This document shows positions 33,182 through 46,308 of a stretch of 64,000 nt of DNA, one piece after another; the stretch's first letter is position 1; each line of letters starts with the position of its first letter. This DNA is from Thinopyrum elongatum. Taxonomy: Eukaryota; Streptophyta; Magnoliopsida; Poales; Poaceae. The notes under the pieces were generated by a model. The model searched no databases and had not been told where the DNA came from. It saw nothing but the letters and a program-made list of their open reading frames with translations. A program made the position numbers and the translations under genes. Where the stretch lies: the NCBI GenBank assembly GCA_011799875.1, contig CM022298.1:193462423-193526422 (forward strand), in the 5' to 3' direction.

Positions 33182-35204
33182 TGTCGGTACTAAAACCGGC
33201 AGATCTCGGGTAGGGGATCCCGAACTGTGGATCTAGGAATAATGGTAACAGGAGACGAAGGCACGGTGTTTTACCCAGGTTCAGGCCCTTTCGAAGAGGT
33301 AAAACCCTATGTCCTGCTTGATTATATTGATGATGGAGTATCGAATACAGGCTTGATCTACCTCGAGATCGTATATTGTGTTCTAAACCCTAATGCTAGT
33401 AATTATAGTTGTTTTTTATGGACTAAACCCTCTGACTTATATAGACACCGGAGGTAGCTAGGGTTACACATGACCGGTTGCCAGCTAGGAATAAACATGC
33501 GGACAGGTGGAATAGTCCTTGAAGTACACGCCAAGTCTTCGGCTGAGTCCGTGATGGCTCGTGTCCGCGTCAGTATTTTCCCTGAAGAGGAAGGGATGAT
33601 GCAGCACAGCTACGGTAGGTATTTCCCTCAGTGATGAGACCAAGGTTATCGAACCAGTAGGAGAACCACGCAACACTATGTAAACGGTACCTGCACACAA
33701 AGAACAAATACTTGCAACCCGACGCGTAAGAGGGGTTGTCAATCCCTCCCGGGTAAAAGATAGATAAATTTGTAGTAGATTGGATAAATAGATCTCGCAG
33801 AAACGCGAAATAAAATAAATAACAAAAAATTGCAGCAAGGTATTTTTGGGTTTTTGGAATAATAGATCTGAAAATAAAAGAGGCAAATAATAGATCGAAA
33901 AGCAAATATGATAAATAATAGACCCGTGGGCCGTAGATTTCGCTAGTGGCTTCTCTCGAGAAAAATAGCATACGGCGGGTAAACAAATTACTGTTGGGCA
34001 ATTGATAGAACTTCAAATAATTATGATGATATCCAGGCAATGATCATTATGTAGGCATCACGTCCAAGATTAGTAGACCGACTCCTGCCTGCATCTACTA
34101 CTATTACTCCACACATCGACCGCTATCCAGCATGCATCTAGTGTATTAAGTTCATGGAGAAACAGAGTAATGCAATAAGAACGATGACATGATGTAGACA
34201 AGATCTATTCATGTAGGAATAGACCTCATCTTGTTATCCTTAATAGCAACGACACATACGTGTCATGTCCCCTTCTGTCACTGGGATTGAGCACCGTAAG
34301 ATCGAACCCATCACAAAGCACCTCTTCCCATGGCAAGAAAAATCAATCTAGTCGGCCTAACTAAACCAAAGATTCGAAGAAGAAATACGAGGCTATAAGC
34401 AATCATGCATATAAGAGATCAAAACTCAAATAACTTTCATGGATAAAATAGATCTGATCATAAGCTCAAAGTTCATCGGATCCCAACAAACACACCGCAA
34501 AAAAGAGTTACATCAAATAGATCTCCAAGAGACCATTGTATTGAGAATCAAAAGAGAGAGAGAGGAAGCCATCTAGCTACTACCTATGGACCCGTATGTC
34601 TACAATGAACTACTCACGCATCATCGGAGAGGCACCAATGAGGATGATGAACCCCTCCGTGATGGTGTCTAGATTGGATCTGGTGGCTCTGGAACTTGCG
34701 GCGGCTGGAATTGTGTTTCGTCGACTCCCCTAGGGTTTTTGGATTTTTGGGGTATTTATAGAGCAAAGAGGCGGTGCGGGAGGCCTAGGCACGCCCAGGT
34801 GGGTTGTGCCCCCCTCGGGGCACCCCTCTGGTACTTCTTTGGCCCAAGTTGTTCCTTCTGGTGCAGAAAAAATCTCCAAAAAGTTTCGTTGCGTTTGGAC
34901 TCCGTTTGGTATTGATTTTCTGCGAAGTAAAAAAACAGCAACTGGCACTGGGCACTATGTCAATAGGTTAGTCCCAAAAAATGATATAAATTTGCTAAAA
35001 ATGATTGTAAAACATCCAAGAATGATAATATAACAGCATGGAACAAGTAAAAATTATAGATACGTTGGAGACGTATCAGTCCGTCTTGATCACACTTGAG
35101 TTTGAGGCTTCCGGGGTCCTTCCTTATGAGATCGGTGGGCCATAAGCTCGGCCCATGGACAGCGGGCCAACTAGGTTGGTACTCCTTAGTTCAGGACACC
35201 GTCA
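33182..35204 (+). repeat. Solo LTR, unclassified family, with a second solo LTR inside
   Basis: TGTCGGTACTAAAACCGGCA ... AGGACACCGTCA, flanked by CCGGC on both sides (33177-33181, 35205-35209). Without the inner insertion it is 491 bp. A TATA-like CTTATATAGACACC lies near 33436. No internal region or second LTR is present, so it is a solo LTR formed by recombination. Confidence 0.85.
33552..35078 (-). repeat. Athila-type solo LTR nested in the solo LTR
   Basis: In its own orientation it starts TGATACGTCTCCAACGTATC. It is flanked by GTCCG on both sides (33547-33551, 35079-35083). It is 1527 bp and belongs to the same family as the LTR at 39674-41250 in opposite orientation (shared blocks such as CAGCATGCATCTAGTGTATT). 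Assignment to the Athila/Sabrina-like group rests on my memory of that LTR start. Confidence 0.85.
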
Positions 35205-35300
35205 CCGGCTGTAGATGCTCTAACAGGGTGAAATAGTGTTGGGGTATATCCCTGGCTATGGCAGGACGCCACATGCAGCGGTAAGCCGTGGAAGGGGTTA

Positions 35301-35672
35301 GGGCAACTCCAACACGAGTCATCAAATTGTCCGGACCAGGCCATCTGGACACTTTTTAAGCATTTAAAGCGGATCATCAAATCGGCCTGGATCAATTTAG
35401 ACGTCCAAAATCCTATGAAGTGGCACCAAATAAAGAGGAGCTTAGGGGAATTCTGGAGTCTGCTCGACCCATTGTCAGTTGGACCACATATTATCACAGA
35501 CCATGTGTCCTATTCGTCCCTTTTTTCTCTTGGTCCGTCTCCACTGTCAGTCATAGCCTTCGCCCCGTATTTGATGAATATGATTTGATGGTTGTTGGGT
35601 TATCCGTATATACATCTGAACGTGTCCACACACATTTGGCACCGCATGTTAGATGAGTTCCCTTGGAGTTGC
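35301..35672. mobile_element. MITE-like element with GGGCAACTCCAA ends
   Basis: The left end is GGGCAACTCCAACACGAGTC; the right end read inversely is AGGCAACTCCAAGGGAACTC. The left flank is TTA but the right flank is TTG or TTT, so the duplication is imperfect. The ends resemble Harbinger/Tourist termini. No coding capacity. Confidence 0.5.
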
Positions 35673-35689
35673 CTTTGCCTCTGTCTATA

Positions 35690-35950
35690 AGCAAGGAGGT
35701 TAGGGCCCTATTTGCTGCATCCATCACCATCGAGATCGGTAATGGGCATGCTATCTTATTCTCGCAGGACAAATGGTTGGATGGTGGGGCTCCTACCTCT
35801 TATACTCCAATCTATTTTCGCACAGTAGAGGAAAATCTTTCTTGCCCAAGGCCTCAAGAACAGATTTTGGATCTGATCAAACCAAATCAACAGGGAAGGT
35901 GCTTTGTGAATATGTTGCTCTATGGCACAAATATTAGCAGATTGAATTGA
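35690..35950 (+). pseudogene. LINE reverse-transcriptase C-terminal fragment
   Basis: A short open frame with ALFAASITIEIGNGHAILFS and DKWLDGGAP, the pattern that precedes the zinc-binding end of plant L1-type LINE polyproteins (IGNG...FWxDxWLxG). It is a small remnant with no LINE 5' part nearby. Confidence 0.55.
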
Positions 35951-36199
35951 ATGATGAGCATGGCTTGCTGCATTGACATGTCTAGATGATAATAATTGGC
36001 ACAAAACATCTAAACTTGTTTTCATATATTTATATATATGTCTGAAACATAAAAAGTTGACATGTTATACAAAATTTAGAATGTTGATGATTGCCATGTC
36101 TAGATGATAACACACACAAAGGATGCCATGCCTAGCTAGGATTTCATATAGTTTTTAGTTTTTTTCTAATTCATGGCACTATATTTTATATAGCCCCCC

Positions 36200-36850
36200 T
36201 CCCTTGTTGTTCATCCTTTTACACGGGAAAGGTCATAAATTGAAGGCAAAAACATCTGTAAAAGTTTCCTAAAATGCAAAAAAAAATTAAGTTGACAAGA
36301 TACTTACCATGTGCAAAGTTCTTAATTTGCCAAGCCAAAAGCAGATTTAAGTTGCCATGATATTTGTCATGTGCAAAAAAAAAACTGAATTTTCCAAGGT
36401 AAAACATCTGTTAACATCTAAAAAAGTCGAAGTGGGTATTTCCCATGTGCAAACTTCATCATTTGCCAAGGCAAAAGCATATTTATGTTTCCATGATATT
36501 TACCATGTGTAAATATCTTAAATTGCAAAGGTAAAACGTCTGTAAATACCATATATAATAGTTGTCGTGGTATTTGCCCTGTGCAAAGTTCTTAATTTGC
36601 TAAAAAAAAACATCTTCTAAGTTGCCATGATATCTGCGATGTGCATATACGTTATTTTGCCAAGGCAAAGTACTTGTTGAAAAAACATGTGCTAATTTGC
36701 CATGTGCAAAGGATATTAATTTTCCATGGGAAAGCACATGTTGAAAACATATCAAGGTAATGAAAAAGTTGCCATGGTAAAAATAATATTTGAAACCTAT
36801 GCATCGTAATAAAGTTAACATGGCAACCCAATGTTATTTTTGTTTTTCTT
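36200..36850 (+). repeat. Degenerate repeats of about 60-75 bp built on CATGTGCAAA
   Basis: The motifs GTTGCCATGATATTTGCCAT and CATGTGCAAAGTTCTTAATT, then TTGCCAAGGCAAAA, recur near 36308, 36366, 36443, 36502, 36567, 36637 and 36698. There is no coding sequence. The style resembles the 17.1-18.3 kb array, but the unit is different. Confidence 0.65.
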
Positions 36851-39673
36851 GATTTTTATTCTGTTTTTTAATAAATACACAATTATGCTTCTGTTATGAT
36901 TGTGTTTTAGTGTTTTAATTAGTGTTTGTGCCAAGTAAGACCTTTGGGATGATCTATGGTGATAGTTGATTTGATTTTGCTGAAAAACAGAAACTTTTGC
37001 GTCCAGTTACAGAATTTTGAAAATTCACAGAAGCGACAAAAAATTCTGATTTTTTTACACGCGATTGATATACAAATTTCCTACGTTGACCTAATTTTCA
37101 GAATTTTTGGAGTTACAGAAGAATGAGTAATATTCAGGTCTTCACAGACTGTTCTGTTTTTGACAGATTCTGTTTTCTATGTGTTGTTTGTTTATTTTGA
37201 TGAATCTATGGGTAGTATCGGGGGGGCTATGAACCACGGAGAAATTAGAATACAGTAGATATAACACCAATATAAATTTAGAATGAGTTCACAATAGTAC
37301 CTAAGTGGTGATTTGCTTTTATTATACTAACGGAGCTCACGAGTTTTTTTGTTGAGTTTTGTGTTGTGAAGTTTTCAAGTTTTGGGTGAAGTTTCAATGG
37401 ACTACGAAATAAGGAGTGGCAAGAGCCTAAGCTTGGGGATGCCCAAGGCACCCCAAGGTAATATTCAAGGACAACCAGGCATCTTAAGCTTGGGGATGCC
37501 CCGGATGGCATCCCCTCTTTTGTCTTCAATCCATCGGTAAATTACCTGAGGCTATATTTTTATTCACTACATGATATGTGTTTTGGTTGGAGCGTCTTGT
37601 ATTATATGGTCTATGCTTTATTTGCTTTTTAGTTTTCCACAATCATCCTTGCTGTACACACCTTTTGAGAGGGACACACATTAATCGTGAATTTATTAGA
37701 ATACTCTATGTGCTTCACTTATATCTTTTGAGCTAGGCAGTTGCTCTAGTGCTTCACTTATATCTTTTTTAGAGCACGGTGGTGGTTTTATTTTGAAGAA
37801 ATCGATGAGCTCTCATGCTTCACTTATATTATTTTGAGAGACTTAAAAATAGTATGGCAATTTGCTTAGGTTATGAATTTAGTCCTAATATGATGGGTAT
37901 TCAAGAGGGATGTAATAAAAACTTTCATGAATATCATTGAATATATGAGAAGTTTGATTCCTTGCCTTTGTTTTGAGATATAAAGATGGTGATATTAGAG
38001 TCATGCTAGTGAGTAATTGTGGATTAATAGAAATACTTGTGTTAAGATTTGTGATTCCCGGAGCATGCACGTATGGTCTCTCGTTATGCGATGAAGTTGG
38101 AGCATGATTTATTTTTTATTGTCTTCCTTATGAGTGGCGGCCGGGGACGAGTGATGGTCTTTTCCTACCAATCTATCCCCCTAGGGCATGCGTATTAGTA
38201 CTTTGTTTAGAGGGCTAATAAACTTTTGCAATAAGTATGTGAGTTCTTTATGACTAATGTTGAGTCCATGGATTATACGCACTCTCACCCTTCCGTCATT
38301 GCTAGCCTTTTCGGTACTGTGCATTGCCCTTTCTCACCTTGAGAGTTGGTGCAAACTTCGCCGGTGCATCCAAACCCCGTGATATGATACGCTCTTTCAC
38401 ACATAAGCCACCTTATATCTTCCTCAAAACAGCCACTATACCTACCTATTATGACATTTCCATAGCCATTCCGAGATATATTGCCATGCAACTTCCACTG
38501 TTCCGCTTTATTATGACACACACAATAATTGTCATATTGCTTTGCATGATCATATAGTTAGTATTTGTGGCTTGGCCGCCGTTCATATTTTTTATACATG
38601 TCATGCTAGATCATTGCACATCCCGGTACACCGCCAGAGGCATTCATATAGAGTCATATCTTTGTTCTAGTATCGAGTTGTAATTTTTGAGTTGTAAGTA
38701 AATAAAAGTGTGATGATCATCATTATTAGAGCATTATCCCATGTGAGGAAAGGATGATGGAGACTGTGATTCCCCCACAAGTCGGGTTGAGGTTCCAGAC
38801 GAGAAAAAAAGAGGCCAAAGAGCCCAAAAGAAAAAAAAGAGAGAAAAAAAGAAAAAAGAAAAAAATGAGAGAAAAAGAGAGAAGGGACGATGTTACTATC
38901 CTTTTTCCACACTTGTGCTTCAAAGTAGCACCATGTTCTTCATGATAGAGAGTCTCCTATTTTATCACTTTCATATATTACTAGTGGGAATTTTTTCATT
39001 ATAGAACTTGGCTTGTATATTCCAATGATGGGCTTCCTCAAATTGCCCTAGGTCTTCGTGAGCAAGCGAGTTGGATGCACACCCACTTAGTTTTCTTTTT
39101 GAGCTTTCATACACTTGTAGCTCTAGTGCATCCGTTGCATGGCAATCCCTACTCCTTGCATTGACATCAATTGATGGGCATCTCCATAGCCCATTGATTA
39201 GCCTCGTTGATGCGAGACTTTCTCCTTTTTTGTATTCTCCACACAACCTTCACCATCATATTCCATTCCACCTATAGTGCTATATCCATGGCCCACGCTC
39301 ATGTATTGCTTGAGAGTTGAAAAAGCTTGAGAACATTAAAACTATGAACCAATTGCTTGGCTTGTCGTCGGGATTGTGCATGATAAATACTTTGTGTGAT
39401 GAAGATAGAGCATGACAAGACTATATGATTTTGTAGGGATAACTTTCTTTAGCCATGATATTTTGAGAAGACATGATTGCTTTATTAGTATGCTTGAAGT
39501 ATTATTGTTTTATGCCAATATTAAACTTTTGTTTTGAATCTTATGGATCTGGATATTCATGCCACAATAAGAAATATTACATGATAAACATGTTAGGTAG
39601 CATTCCACATCAAAAATTCTGTTTTTATCATTTACCTACTCGAGGACGAGCAGGAATTAAGCTTGGGGATGCT
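36850..39673 (+). mobile_element. 3' internal region of an Athila-type gypsy element
   Basis: Non-coding AT-rich sequence with repeated AAGCTTGGGGATGCCC blocks (about 37430 and 37488). It ends in GAGCAGGAATTAAGCTTGGG, the purine-rich tract just before the LTR at 39674. This layout (long non-coding 3' spacer, AAGCTTGGGGATGC before the LTR) is characteristic of Athila-like elements. gag and pol are missing; the left limit is approximate. Confidence 0.7.
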
Positions 39674-41250
39674 TGATACGTCTCCAACATATCTATAATT
39701 CTTTTATTGTTCCATGCTATTATATTATCCATCTTGGATGTTTTATATGCATTATGGTACTATTTTATATTATTTTCTGGGACTAACCTATTAACCTAGT
39801 GCCCAGTGCCAGTTGCTGTTTTTCCTTGTTTTTGTCTTTTACAGAAAATCAATACCAAACAGAGTCCAAATGGAACGGAAATTTTTGAGGATTTTCCTTG
39901 GACTAGAAGACACCTAGGAAGCTTCGGGAGAAGGCCAGAAGAGCCACGAGAGGGCCACAAGCCCTGGAGGCGCGCCCTAGGGGGGCGCCCCCCAGGCTTG
40001 TGGGCCCCTCGAGGCACTCCTAACCCTAATTCCAGCTCCATAAATACACAAATATTCCGTGTATACAAAGGGCACACCAAAAAAACTTTTCCGCCGCCGC
40101 AAGCTTCTGTTCTCATGAGATCCCGTCTTGGGGCCTTTTCTGGCACTCTGCCGGAGGGGGATTCGATCACGGAGGGCCTCTACACCAACCTTGTTGCCCT
40201 TCCGATGATGTGTGAGTAGTTTAACACAGACCTACGGGTCCATAGCTAGTAGCTAGACGGCTTCTTCTCTCTCTTTCATCTTCAATACAATGTTCTCCTC
40301 GATGTTCTTGGAGTTCTATTCGATGTAATCTTCTTTTGCAGTGCGTTTGTTGAGATCCGATGAATTATGGGGTTTATGATCAGATTATCTATGAATATTA
40401 TTTGAGTCTTCTCTGAACTCTTTTATGCATGATTAAGATAGCTTTGTATTTCTCTCCGATCTATTGATTTGGTTTGGCCAACTAGATTGATTTTTCTTGC
40501 AATGGGAGAGGTTCTTTGTGATGGGTTCAATCTTGAGGTGTCCTCACCTAGTGATAGAAGGGGTAGAGAGGCACGTATTTCTATTGTTGCCATTAAGGAT
40601 AAAAAGATGGGGTTTTTACCATATTGATTGGATCTATCCCTCTACATCATGTCATTTTGCTTAAGGCGTGACTTCGTTCTTATTAACTTAATACACTAGA
40701 TGCATGCTGGATAGCGGTCGATGTGTGGAGTAATAGTAGTAGATGCAGGCAGGAGTCGGTCTACTTGTCACGGACGTGATGCTTATATTCATGATCATTG
40801 CCTTAGATATCATCATAACTATACGCTTTTCAATTAATTGCTCAACAGTAATTTGTTTACCCATCGTATGCATTCTTTCAAGGGAGAAGCCTCTAGTGAA
40901 ATCTATGGCCCCCGGGTCTATTTACCATCATATTATTTTCAGATCTATAAAACCAAAAATACCTTGCTGCAATTTATTTACCTTTACTTTATTTTGCACT
41001 TTTATTTATCTTTTATACCTATCTCTATCAGATCTCATCCTTGCAATTAACCGTGAAGGGATTGACAACCCCTATTATCGCATTGGGTGCAAGTATTTGT
41101 TTGTTTTTGTAGGTGCAACTATTGGAGACTTGGGTGTTCCTCCTACTGGATTGATACCTTGGTTCTTAATTGAGGGAAAACTTATCTCTACTTTGCCGCA
41201 TCACCCTTTCCTCTTCAAGGGAAAAACCAACGCAAGCTCAAGAAGTAGCA
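39674..41250 (+). repeat. 3' LTR of the Athila-type element (1577 bp)
   Basis: TGATACGTCTCCAACATATC ... CTCAAGAAGTAGCA. It carries the block TCCCGTCTTGGGGCCTTTTC near 40122, a leader-like end and a purine tract on its left. It is the same family as 33552-35078. Confidence 0.85.
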
Positions 41251-43136
41251 GGCAACAACCACCAAAGCATCTAGGAGGTGGTGACCTCCAAGAGTAACAA
41301 GCCCATGAGATATCGCTCGAACAAATCGACGTGAAGTGCTTGGACTGAGGCAACAAATGCAAAGTAAGAACACAAGAATGCTCAAAATCGCTCTTTCTCA
41401 AATCTCACCAAAGCAACTCATGCTATGGAGGGATGATAGAGAAGAGGAACAATGGAGGAGGTCAACAAATGACTCCTAGATCCACGGGATAGTTTTTCCC
41501 CAACTAGATTGGAGTAGTGAGTCTTGGGGGAGGAGGAAAAAGCTCAAAAGAATAGGGGAAACACACACGCAAAAGCTCTATCCCAATGGGGAAGAAGAGC
41601 CATATATACAGGGCCAACCCAAATCCACTTGTTGGGGATTTTCCGGCGCACCCGGACTATATGGTCCTATCAAAATGTTTCTGGTCCGACCAGACACTTG
41701 ACCAAACGCTCTTCCAGAAAGTCTGCCGGTGCAAATATATTGTGTGTGTTTCATTGTTTTGGCCATATCTTTCACATCCGCACCCCGATTTCGATGATCT
41801 TTGGCTCATTTTGTAGCTAACAACATGCCTCGACTTACTCACACAGAGAACCACACAAGGTCAACAGAAAAGGAGGATGAGTGATATGCAAAAGGTTTGA
41901 GCAATCTATGCATGACGTAATCCAATGTCTTGTGTGTTGACAAAGCACATTTCACAATTTCATACCATACCACAAGATCCCATGTGGTACACCATTTTCT
42001 CTTGTGTGTTGACCATCTTCCATTCAATCTTCGAGCTTTATCTTGGACAACCTTTATCTTTACTCCATGCTCTATCTTGATGTCTTGGGAACCACACTTA
42101 ACTCTTCCCTTCACTTCATTGCTTCAAGACATGATGAAAAATATCTCAATTCTCTCACCACCGTATTGCATCCCTTCATGAATATTGTATTGGCCGTCAC
42201 ATGCTCTTCTAAATTCTCCATCACAATATCTTGAGAGGCACAGTGAATTCTTCATCTGAATTACTTGCTTCATGACTTGATCAACCATCACTCAACATAT
42301 GAGCTCATCATAATTTCATCTTCAAGCCATATATAGAATTATTCGTTTCTCAAGATCTTGAACCATCATGACTCAACCGATAAGCTTTAGCATGGCAACT
42401 TTTGATTTCCTCACATGAATTCCAACTTGAACACATCTTATACATCACATGGACCTCATATTGATTATATTTGATTCAATCATACAACTCAACTTTGATG
42501 CCTCGAATCCCATTTCTTTTACTTCTTCTTGATCATAATACATTCATCACTAGAACTCGGTAATCTTAATGCAAATCTTAGTGTTGATGGCATTCATTCT
42601 AAACCCATCAAGTCTCCTGCATGCATCCCATATGCAACATATCTTCCTATATATCTCAATGCAATTGTTGTTCCACAGGAATTGCTTATTCATTAACAAC
42701 ACTAAATGCATATATTCATCTTAATGGCTTTCGTCCTTCAATCCATCCAATATATCTCATACATTGCCTATGGAACATTCCTTGAAATACATCACAATGA
42801 AAATATTAGTCCACATGGATTGTCATTAATTCCCGAACCACGCATATGGACTACATGCACTTTCAGCCGAGAGGTTGGATGACATCGTCACACTCGCTCT
42901 GAGCAGATCTAACTCTGCTGAGGATTTTGGGTGGTCTCACCGAGGCGAGTCCACACCCGAAGTGCTAGATGTTACCCAACTCGCCAAGAGGACCAAAGAG
43001 TGGTGGCGGAAAATTTTGGGGTGGATCGGAGTGATTCTAATAACCAAATGTAATGAACCCAAAGGTCGGATTGAGATTACACAAGGTGATTGGGAAAACC
43101 GAAAGGGGGGAGGGGGTAAGAAGAAGACTTGCAAAG
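41251..43136. other. Unclassified repetitive-looking DNA, no gene
   Basis: AT-rich, with no ORF resembling a known protein. The stretch 42500-42866 (CATCACTAGAACTCGGTAAT, then GTCCACATGGATTGTCATTA) looks like internal or LTR sequence of an old retroelement that I cannot name. It is the host sequence of the solo LTR at 43137. Confidence 0.4.
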
Positions 43137-44641
43137 TGATACGTCCATTTTGCATCATGTTTTTATGATCATATTTATTGCATTATGGACTATTATTTCA
43201 CTTTAAGATACAATTCTTATGCCTTTTCTCTCTTATTTTACAAGGTTTACATGAAGAGGGAGAATGCTGGCAGCTCGAATTCTGGACCGGAAAGGAGCAA
43301 ATCTAAGATACCTATTCTGCACAACTCCAAATGTCCTAAAACTTTACGAAGAATTGTTTTAGAATATATAAAAAATATTGGGCGAAGAAACAACAAAAGG
43401 GGACCCACCAGGTGGCCACAAGCCTGGGGGCGTGCCCTACCCCCAGGGCGCGCCCCTGGCCAGCCCCCGGTGTCCATCTTCTACTATATGAAAGGTTTTG
43501 ACCTAGAAAAAATCAGAAGGAAGCTTTTGGGATGAAGCGCCGCCGTCTCGAGGTGGAACCTGGGCAGAAGCAATCTAGGGCTCCGGCAGGGCGATTCTGC
43601 CGGGGAAACTTCCCTCCGGGAGAGGGAAATCGAAGCCATCGTCATCACCAACGATCATCTCATCATCGGAGGGTCAATCTTCATCAACATCTTCACCAAC
43701 ACCATCTCCTCTAAAACCCTAGTTCATCTCTTGTATTCAATCTTTGCCTCAGAACTTCAGATTGGTACCTGTGGGTTGTTAGTAGTGTTGATTACTCCTT
43801 GTAGTTGATGCTAGTTGGTTTACTTGGTGGAAGATCATATGTTCAAATCCTTAATGATATTTATTACCCCTCTGATCTTGAACATGAACATGCTTTGTGA
43901 GTAGTTACGTTTGTTCTCGAGGACATGGGAGAAGTCTTGTTATAGGTAATCATGTGAATTTGGTATTCGTTCGATATTTTGATGAGATGTATGTTGTCTT
44001 TCCTCTAGTGGTTTTTATGTGAACGTCGACTACATGACACTTCACCATGATTTGGGACTAGGGGAAGGCATTGGGAAGTAATAAGTAGATGATGAGTTGT
44101 TAGAGTGACAGAAGCTCAAACCCTAGTTTATGCGTTGCTTCGCAAGGGGCTGATTTGGATCCACATATTTCATGCTATGGTTAGATTTATCTTAATTCTT
44201 CTTTCGTAGTTGCAGATGCTTGCGAGAGGGGTTAATCATAAGTGGAAGGCTTGTCCAAGTAAGGACAACACCCAAGCACCGGTCCACCCACATATCAAAT
44301 TATCAAAGTAACGAACGCGAATCATATGAGCATGATGAAAACTAGCTTGACAATAATTCTCATGTGTCCTCGGGAGCGCTTTGCTTTATATAAGAGTTCA
44401 TCCAGGCTTATCCTTTGCTACAAAAAGGATTGGGCCACCTTGCTGCACCTTTGTTATACTTGTTACTTGTTACCCGTTACGAATTATCTTACTACCAAAC
44501 TATCTGTTACCGACAATTTCAGTGCTTGCAGAAAATACCATACTGAAAACCGCTTTGTCATTTCTTTCTGCTCTTCGTTCGGTTCTACACTCTTACTTAT
44601 CGAAAGGACTACGATTGATCCCCTATAATTGTGGGTCATCA
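43137..44641 (+). repeat. Solo LTR of another Athila-like family
   Basis: TGATACGTCCATTTTGCATC ... CCTATAATTGTGGGTCATCA. The flanks CAAAG (43132-43136) and CAGAG (44642-44646) differ by one base, fitting an older duplication. No internal region or second LTR is adjacent. Confidence 0.8.
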
Positions 44642-45220
44642 CAGAGTAAGTAGGTGGGTGTAAGAAGTAAAGAGACGGGAGACAAGGCAACACTCGACAT
44701 GCCCTCGTTCTGTACGTGGGTTCGGGGTTAAATAACATTCTCTACACACACACACACGGGCCTGGGCCACAGACGACAGCAACCACACATGCCACAACCC
44801 ACACACTGCCAAGTCCACCGCACACATGAGTGTGCAGGTGTGGCAGCTGCTCTTTACCCGCGGGAGCTATATCTCGTTCAACGCGAGATCGAAGAAAGTC
44901 TCGCCTAAAGATTTCCTGCGAGCTACACTATTGGGCCAACCCATATCCGTGCATACCTCGCCCGCTTGTTGCTGGTTCAATGTTGCTTCCGTTTCCTCTG
45001 TTTTTTTTTCTTTTCATATTTTTCTTCTGGTCTTTTGTTTCTTCACTCTTTTTTGGGTTTTCTAATTTTTTTCTAAGTTTTCACTGGGCTTTTTTGTTTC
45101 TTTCTCTGGTTTTACTGGTTCTTTTCCTTATTTTTTCTTCTTTTTCTTAGTTTTTTTTGTTTCTTTCTCCGTTTAAATGTTTTTTTCTTTTGTTTCCTAT
45201 TTTGTGTATTTTTCTTCCGT

Positions 45221-45700
45221 TTCCTTTGTCTCTTTCTTGTTTTTTTATCGAGTTTCTTCGTCTTTCTTTGTTTCTTTTAGGCGTTAAGAGTTAATTCTTT
45301 GCACAGGTTCTAAGTGCGTTTTCTTGGTTTTGTGTTTTCCTTTGTGGATTTCATTGTGTTTTTTCTTTCTCTTTTGTATAGAAACATGGATATATTTTCT
45401 TCAAACGGTTTAACCTTTTTTCCAATAAACGAAAACATTTTCATATTTTCAAATGGTTAAAACTCCTTTGTCTCTTTCTTGTTTTTTTATCGAGTTTCTT
45501 CGTCTTTCTTTGTTTCTTTCTAGGCTTTCATAGTTTTAATTCTTTTGCACCGGTTCTAATTGGTTTTCTTTGTTTTGTTGTTTCCTTTGTTGATTTTCAT
45601 TGTGTTTTTTCTTTCTCTTTTTGTATAGAACATGGATATATTTTCTTACAAACGTTTAACATTTTTTCCAATTACACGAAACATTTTTCATATACAACTG
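45221..45700 (+). repeat. Tandem duplication of about 245 bp in T-rich DNA
   Basis: Two consecutive copies begin CCTTTGTCTCTTTCTTGTTT and share TTTTTATCGAGTTTCTTCGT and TATAGAA(A)CATGGATATA. They differ mainly by single-base insertions or deletions in homopolymers. The boundary is near 45465. Confidence 0.75.
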
Positions 45701-46300
45701 AAACATTTTTCCAGTACACTTTGAACATTTTTTAAATACATGATTAATAGTTTTTTTCAAATATATAATTCGATGTTAACCTTTTACATACACATTTAAA
45801 ATTTTTGGATGCACCAGGAATATTTTTATACACAAGTTCAACAAATTCCAAATACATCATCAACATTTTTGAAAACTTATATTTTTCTATGTCTACCTTT
45901 TTTCCATACACATTATACATTTTTCGCATACATCTTTCAAAAATATCAAATACATGATAAACATTTTTTTAACATATATTTTTTTATGTCTAATTTTCTC
46001 TATACACATTTTACATTTTTAATATATTAGGAGCATTTTTTATATACACATTTAACATTTTACAAATACATGATTAACATTTTTTTTAAAAACTTTTTGT
46101 TGTCTATTTTTGTACATACACATTGTACATTTTTATATATATCAGGATTATTTATTATATACACATTTAACATTTTTCAAATACATAATTAACATTTGTT
46201 TTAACATATATGTCTTATGTCTACATTTCCAATAAACATTATACATTTTTCGTATACATGAGATACATTTTTTATATAGACGTTTAACATTTTTCATATG
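45640..46300. repeat. Minisatellite-like array of AACATTTTTCAAATACATGA units
   Basis: Variants of ACACATTTAACATTTTTCAA followed by ATACATGATTAACATTTTT recur roughly every 35-70 bases. The array continues beyond the Harbinger insertion (48536-48780), so it was split by that element. No coding sequence. Confidence 0.7.
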
Positions 46301-46308
46301 CATGATTA

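Larger units (their letters stand above)
25753..35220. mobile_element. Harbinger-type non-autonomous element, hugely expanded by nested insertions
   Basis: The left end is GAGCATCTACGCTGGATACA; the right end, read inversely with the nested LTR removed, is GAGCATCTACAGCCGGGCTC. Target duplication TAA occurs on both sides (25750-25752, 35221-35223), the T-A-A form of the TWA sites used by PIF/Harbinger elements. Removing the copia element (26187-32951 plus duplication) and the nested LTRs (33182-35204 plus duplication) leaves about 670 bp, GC-rich, with no transposase. Confidence 0.78.

Noticed and set aside
44970..45170. Hydrophobic open frames (106 and 79 codons) in the T-rich run
   Set aside because: Phe/Leu/Ser-only translations of a TTTCTT low-complexity stretch.
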